Source of the DNA: Clostridium muellerianum
GTDB lineage: Bacteria > Bacillota > Clostridia > Clostridiales > Clostridiaceae
DNA: 64,000 nt
Assembly (NCBI RefSeq): GCF_012926525.1
Contig: NZ_JABBNI010000025.1
Span: forward strand, 1 to 64,000
Direction of reading: 5' to 3'
Shown here: positions 61,401-64,000 of the stretch, one piece after another
How positions within the stretch are numbered: position 1 is the first letter of the stretch
How the letters are laid out: every line of letters starts with the position of its first letter
Notes under the pieces: generated by a model
What the model was told of the DNA's origin: nothing
The model's input: the letters and a program-made list of their open reading frames with translations, nothing else
The model's database searches: none
Translations under genes and position numbers: made by a program

Positions 61401-61525
61401 TCACTGCTTGTAATATCTGCATTTGCTGCATAAACAGTTTGTCCTACAAATGCCATATTACAGGAAGAAAATAACATAAAAAATGCTAAAATAAAAATGC
61501 TAGATCTTTTTAGAAATACTTTCAT
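58466..61525 (-). CDS. Secreted M16C-family zinc peptidase (PreP/Cym1-like)
   Basis: 1019 residues. N-terminal signal peptide (about 1-34, cleavage near VYAANA) shows export. The inverted zinc motif HxxEH is H105-IIE-H109, followed by SVLEGSKNY and FKEILKGSLGSFINAMTSTD. Length and four-domain layout fit presequence-protease-like M16C enzymes, which degrade short unfolded peptides inside a closed chamber. It stands 26 bases behind the response-regulator gene and is probably cotranscribed with it. Outside the cell it may clear peptides. Confidence 0.9.
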   Translation of the reverse strand: MKVFLKRSSIFILAFFMLFSSCNMAFVGQTVYAANADITSSEVGKNYYGFQLTSVKEEPKSKSTVMMFTHVKTGAKLMYIKNDDTQRVFDITFRTPVTDNTGVNHIIEHSVLEGSKNYAVKSPFKEILKGSLGSFINAMTSTDYTTFPVASTNEQDLKNLMGVYLDAVFYPKLTTDPNIFKQEGWRYELPSKDSALSVNGVVYNEMKGNYSNPNKILNSAISQSLFPDTSSKWDSGGNPDDIPNLTREQLISTYKKNYTPSNSYIYLYGKLDIEEYLKFIDSNYLSKFDKVNVDTSIKVQKPLSNIPVKVVSYPVPKDGDTKKKTYLSLNFVTGNIDDKETNVALSFLDYLLMGTDNAPLKKALTDAGIAENVSCSFSMEGAQPIFSIKAINSDEASKEVFQKTIFNTLDSISKNGFDKDFLKSAMASYDIGNRSEKLAAPMLGGNGFILSQTALATWIYDKDPTMYFETDSVMKKIKEIDQNKYFQNLINKCLLSNKYHSLVVLKPEAGLESKNDENTAKKLASYKSQIGETGVNSLLKGTEDFNAWQKTEDSKEALETLPKLSLKDVKPEIPNLSYEVQNQSGMKVLKHNADLNGLSIINFYFDTSRVPQDKLQYLSLLCSLLGNVDTKEHNYKGLSNEMMQYTGGSITFVPSSVANSKSPDSYSPKVTTSILVPQDSIPKSFDMISEIINSSKFDDKQRIKQIIEQNKSALQMLLTSGSGAAAIMRMNAYMNESGRYNEAITGLSYYKFLQDLDNNFDAKWDSISKNLKDTCNLAFNRNDLVVSYSGSENDAKVFSKEIDRISPKINSQVFPHQKYTFVQPDKNVAFSSTAKVQTVIQGGDLKKAGYTYDGKMMVLQNVLNMGYLWNKVRTTGGAYGVQSAFSPDGRVMLASRRDPNLKETLDAFKGTVDYLKNFKATDSEMNNYIIGAVKEYVNLKSNGPLMESSLCDSMYLTNSSVNDLLEYEKQALSTTPEDIRNYGDMLDKILKQNMYFVEGSKEAIEQNKSLFNEVIDTGK

Positions 61526-61551
61526 TATATTTATCCCCCTTATTTATATTT

Positions 61552-62259
61552 TTAATATATTTTTTCTCCTATAAATTTATAGCCTGTCCCCCATACAGTT
61601 TGAATAAAAGTTGGATTTTTACTACTATCCCCTAGTTTTTCTCTTAACTCCTTAATATGTACCGTTACCGTGTTATTTCCTTCTAAATCCATACTTTGCC
61701 ATATATGATGATATAATTCTTCCTTTGAAAATACCTTATTAGGGTTTTGAGCCATAAGTTGTAACAATTCAAATTCCTTTGATGTCATTTGAATTTCCCT
61801 TTCCTCTAAAGTAACCTTTTTTTCTTCTGGTAATATACAAAGACCTTTTTTAAATTTTAACATTCCATTTGATATGGATTGTCTATCTGTCTTTCTGTAC
61901 CTTCTTAAATGTGCTTCAACCCTTGCAGAAACCTCAGTTAAGCTAAAAGGCTTTGTAATGTAATCATCTGCACCAAGTTTTAGTCCTTTCACTTTGTCCA
62001 TATCAGTTTGCTTTGCACTTATTATTATTATAGTCACGTCTTCATTAATCCATCTTATATTTTTGCAAAGGGTAAACCCATCCATCTCTGGCAGCATTAT
62101 ATCTACCATTACTAATTCAAATTCATACTTTTTAAAATCTTCTAATCCCTCTTTACCTGTTGATGACCAATTGACTTCATAACCTTCTTTTTCAAGATGT
62201 TCTTTTAAAATATTTGCAATTGCTTCATCATCTTCAACTATTAGCAACTTCTCTTTCAC
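61552..62259 (-). CDS. Response regulator, OmpR/PhoB family
   Basis: 235 residues, GTG start with GGGGGA upstream. Receiver domain with D53 in LVMVDIMLPEMDG and K103 in ITKPFS; C-terminal winged helix with MTSKEFELLQLMAQNPNKVF and NTVTVHIKELREKLGD. Heads a run regulator, M16C peptidase, and further on DUF1835 genes, kinase and lipoprotein, all on the minus strand. The probable kinase partner is encoded at 54135-55583. Confidence 0.92.
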   Translation of the reverse strand: MKEKLLIVEDDEAIANILKEHLEKEGYEVNWSSTGKEGLEDFKKYEFELVMVDIMLPEMDGFTLCKNIRWINEDVTIIIISAKQTDMDKVKGLKLGADDYITKPFSLTEVSARVEAHLRRYRKTDRQSISNGMLKFKKGLCILPEEKKVTLEEREIQMTSKEFELLQLMAQNPNKVFSKEELYHHIWQSMDLEGNNTVTVHIKELREKLGDSSKNPTFIQTVWGTGYKFIGEKIY

Positions 62260-62572
62260 TATTGTTTCCCCCTATACACATTAATTATATAAGTATTACT
62301 TTAGTTTTTATTAAACTTAATAATTTTTTTATAATTAAAATGCTTGCATTTAAAAATAGCTTTAACATATCCATCTTAATTTAATATGAATGATTACTTT
62401 AAATGAAATTATAGCATTAATTTTCCAACTACTCAATTTACAATATTCACTTCTTATTAAGTTATCTTGGTTAAGCAAATTCATTGACTTAATTGCATAG
62501 TTTTTCTATAATTGAGGGGCGTATATAAATAATTTTCATTGAATTTATTTTTAACATAGGAGGTTTTATAAT
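62260..62572. promoter_or_regulatory. Divergent promoter region with shared palindrome
   Basis: Lies between the regulator and the ApbE gene. TTATTAAACTTAATAA at 62308-62323 is identical to the site at 54012. The plus-strand side has AGGAGG before the ApbE start and no clear -10 that I would defend. Confidence 0.55.
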
Positions 62573-63619
62573 ATGAAAAAAATTAGCTGTTTGTTATTCA
62601 TATGCATTTTCATTACACTTCCTTTAACTTCATGTTCTAAAAGTAATACTTTGTATGAACAAAATGGCATTAAAATGGATACATTTATGGATTTAAAAGC
62701 TTATGGTCCTAATGCTAAAGTTGCAGTTGAAGAATCTTTCAAAAAAATAGATGAATTAGATAAAATGGCAAGTCCAAATATTAGTACCAGTGACGTTAGT
62801 AAAATCAATAATGCCGCTGGAAAAGAATACATAAAGGTTCATCCTGAAATAATGAAAATGATAAAAACATCAATTAAATATTCAAAATTAAGTAATGGTG
62901 CTTGGGACATAACTACTGGTCCTCTAATAAAGCTATGGGGTATTGGCACTGAAAACGAGAAAATCCCTTCTGATTCTGAAATAAAAGCTAAATTACCTTT
63001 AGTAGGATATGATAAAATTAGTATTAATGAAGCTGATAGCAGCGTTATGCTTCAGAAACCAGGTATGTCTATAGACCTGGGAGGTATTGCTAAAGGCTTT
63101 ACTTGTGATGAAGTGTTAAAAATTTATAAAAAATATAATATAAAAAATGGTCTTATTAATTTAGGAAATAGCAGTATATATGCTGTTGGAAAAAATGAAA
63201 GCAACTCACCCTGGTCTGTTGCAATTCAGCACCCTAGAAACACCAGTAATAGCGCTTATCTCGGAATCATTAAGATATCCGATAAGGCTTTATCTACATC
63301 AGGAGATTACGAAAGATATTTTATAAAAAACGGCAAAAGATATCATCACATAATTAATCCATTTACAGGTTATCCAACAGATAATGGAACCATTAGTGAT
63401 ACAATAGTAGCTGATGGCACTCTTAATGATAACTCTATGATATGTGATCTCCTGTCAACAACTGTTTTTATATTAGGACGAGAAAAAGGTATACAATTTG
63501 TAGAAAACTTACCGAAGGTAGACTGCGAAATTACTACATCTGATTACAATATATATACTACCTCAGGGTTAAAAGATAAAATTCAAGATATAAATAAAGA
63601 TTTTAAATATGTAAAATAA
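62573..63619 (+). CDS. apbE: ApbE-like FAD:protein FMN transferase, lipoprotein
   Basis: 348 residues. Signal peptide with lipobox LTSC (Cys21), so the enzyme is anchored outside. Family marks: MDTFMDLKAYG, DITTGPLIKLWGIG, GMSIDLGGIAKGFTCDEV, LINLGNSSIYAVG and HHIINPFTGYPTDN. ApbE attaches FMN covalently to Ser/Thr residues of flavoproteins, for example in Rnf complexes or extracellular reductases. No such target is visible nearby. AGGAGG lies 9 bases before the ATG. Confidence 0.92.
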   Translation: MKKISCLLFICIFITLPLTSCSKSNTLYEQNGIKMDTFMDLKAYGPNAKVAVEESFKKIDELDKMASPNISTSDVSKINNAAGKEYIKVHPEIMKMIKTSIKYSKLSNGAWDITTGPLIKLWGIGTENEKIPSDSEIKAKLPLVGYDKISINEADSSVMLQKPGMSIDLGGIAKGFTCDEVLKIYKKYNIKNGLINLGNSSIYAVGKNESNSPWSVAIQHPRNTSNSAYLGIIKISDKALSTSGDYERYFIKNGKRYHHIINPFTGYPTDNGTISDTIVADGTLNDNSMICDLLSTTVFILGREKGIQFVENLPKVDCEITTSDYNIYTTSGLKDKIQDINKDFKYVK

Positions 63620-63629
63620 TATAAGCATA

Positions 63630-63968
63630 ATGTAACGCAAGTAACCGAAGAAACGTTAAGCTGTATTCCGCTGATATATGTTGTGCAGGAACACTCACTT
63701 CATTAAGAAGTTCTAATTGCTTGAGATATTGAAAAATACCTGCCTCTTCAAATGCGACGTCCTGTCGCTTTCAGAGCTTTTGCCGTCCTGGCAAAAATTA
63801 CGGTATTTTTAGAGTAATGAAACTCCTCTTCCTTTTGTCAGAGGAGTAAGCGATTCGCACAAAATCATAGATTTTGGCTCTCTGCTTAACAATTTCTAAA
63901 ATTCGCTCGAATGTTCCTGCACAACATATATCAGTCTTCATACAGCTTAACGTTTCTTCTTACTTCAG
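63630..63968. ncRNA. Long structured element with twin AGGAC-loop hairpins, inverted copy
   Basis: Reverse orientation of the 52.5-kb element. Outer arms of about 50 bp (63641-63695 against 63908-63957, including AACGTTAAGCTGTAT). Inner hairpins on the minus strand: TTTTGCC-AGGAC-GGCAAAA (63778-63796) and GCGAC-AGGAC-GTCGC (63754-63768); enclosing stem AAAAATACC/GGTATTTTT. It follows the ApbE stop by about 10 bases and can serve as its terminator. Confidence 0.65.
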
Positions 63969-64000
63969 TCTATATAAATACTATTAGTACTATTATCTTA

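Noticed and set aside
52518-63968. Group I intron / IStron or group II intron
   Set aside because: No intron core motifs, no domain V-like hairpin, no transposase or reverse transcriptase gene, and the elements do not interrupt genes.
1-64000. CRISPR array
   Set aside because: No short direct repeat with regular unique spacers was found; the repeats are dispersed between genes.

Overview
The window looks like the chromosome of a low-GC Firmicute of the genus Clostridium (sensu stricto type). The DNA is very AT-rich, most genes have strong AGGAGG-type ribosome sites, GTG and TTG starts occur, and the families present are typical of clostridia: BceRSAB-like module, CGGC protein, DUF1659/DUF2922, M16C peptidase, Rpn and DUF1703 nucleases, DUF1835, SdpI, VanZ. 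No rRNA, tRNA or CRISPR array is visible.

Layout. 1-2000: a tyrosine-recombinase-like protein with a fused excisionase-type HTH (plus strand), then a small nucleotidyltransferase. 2500-6700: a response regulator, histidine kinase, ABC ATPase and FtsX-type permease operon. 7000-8700: decayed fragments and an ArsR-type regulator. 8800-41200: a long run of small, functionally unrelated single genes, nearly all on the minus strand (acetyltransferases, NUDIX, HD, MATE/MarR, VOC, tautomerase, metallo-beta-lactamase fold, PEBP, HxlR, flavodoxin/MerR, hydrolases, AEC transporter, Rpn, DUF1703, VanZ, PPOX and unknown proteins). 41900-43850: divergent CGGC protein and MocR-type regulator. 44470-50620: a 1.29-kb direct duplication (lipoprotein tail, DJ-1/PfpI protein, WYL-regulator tail) around a small membrane protein and an ABC-2 exporter. 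50800-51900: GNAT and ASCH proteins. 52500-64000: two inverted copies of a long structured element flank a block with a LolA-like lipoprotein, sensor kinase, two DUF1835 paralogues, an M16C peptidase, a response regulator and an ApbE lipoprotein.

The outstanding feature is that the single genes of the central 32 kb behave as interchangeable cassettes. A 43-bp imperfect inverted repeat (left arm ACAAATTACTATTT, right arm AAATTGGAATTTGT) lies between the stop of one gene and the ribosome site of the next, at about a dozen places. The left arm alone recurs just upstream of many more genes, often together with a shared module that combines an intrinsic terminator with an extended -10 promoter. 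Duplicated genes carry the arms with them, and truncated genes are cut or joined next to these sites. This recalls integron cassettes with attC sites, but no GTTRRRY core is present, so it may be a distinct system. The recombinase at the left end is a natural but unproven candidate for the enzyme.

A second repeat family has ends close to TGCGACGTAA and a TGCAGTG hairpin. It supplies terminators and promoters to other genes. A third family forms very long hairpins (250-330 bp) capped by two small hairpins that both expose an AGGAC loop. Three copies keep the loops and change both sides of the stems, which is good evidence for a selected RNA or single-stranded DNA structure.

Many short gene remnants (IclR, RfbC, SDR, EamA, NTF2-like, NUDIX, HxlR, PPOX, DUF2922 fragments) show that the region turns over by gain, internal deletion and loss. 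The 52.8-63.6 kb block looks more stable, and a shared palindrome upstream of its regulator and lipoprotein genes suggests one small regulon.
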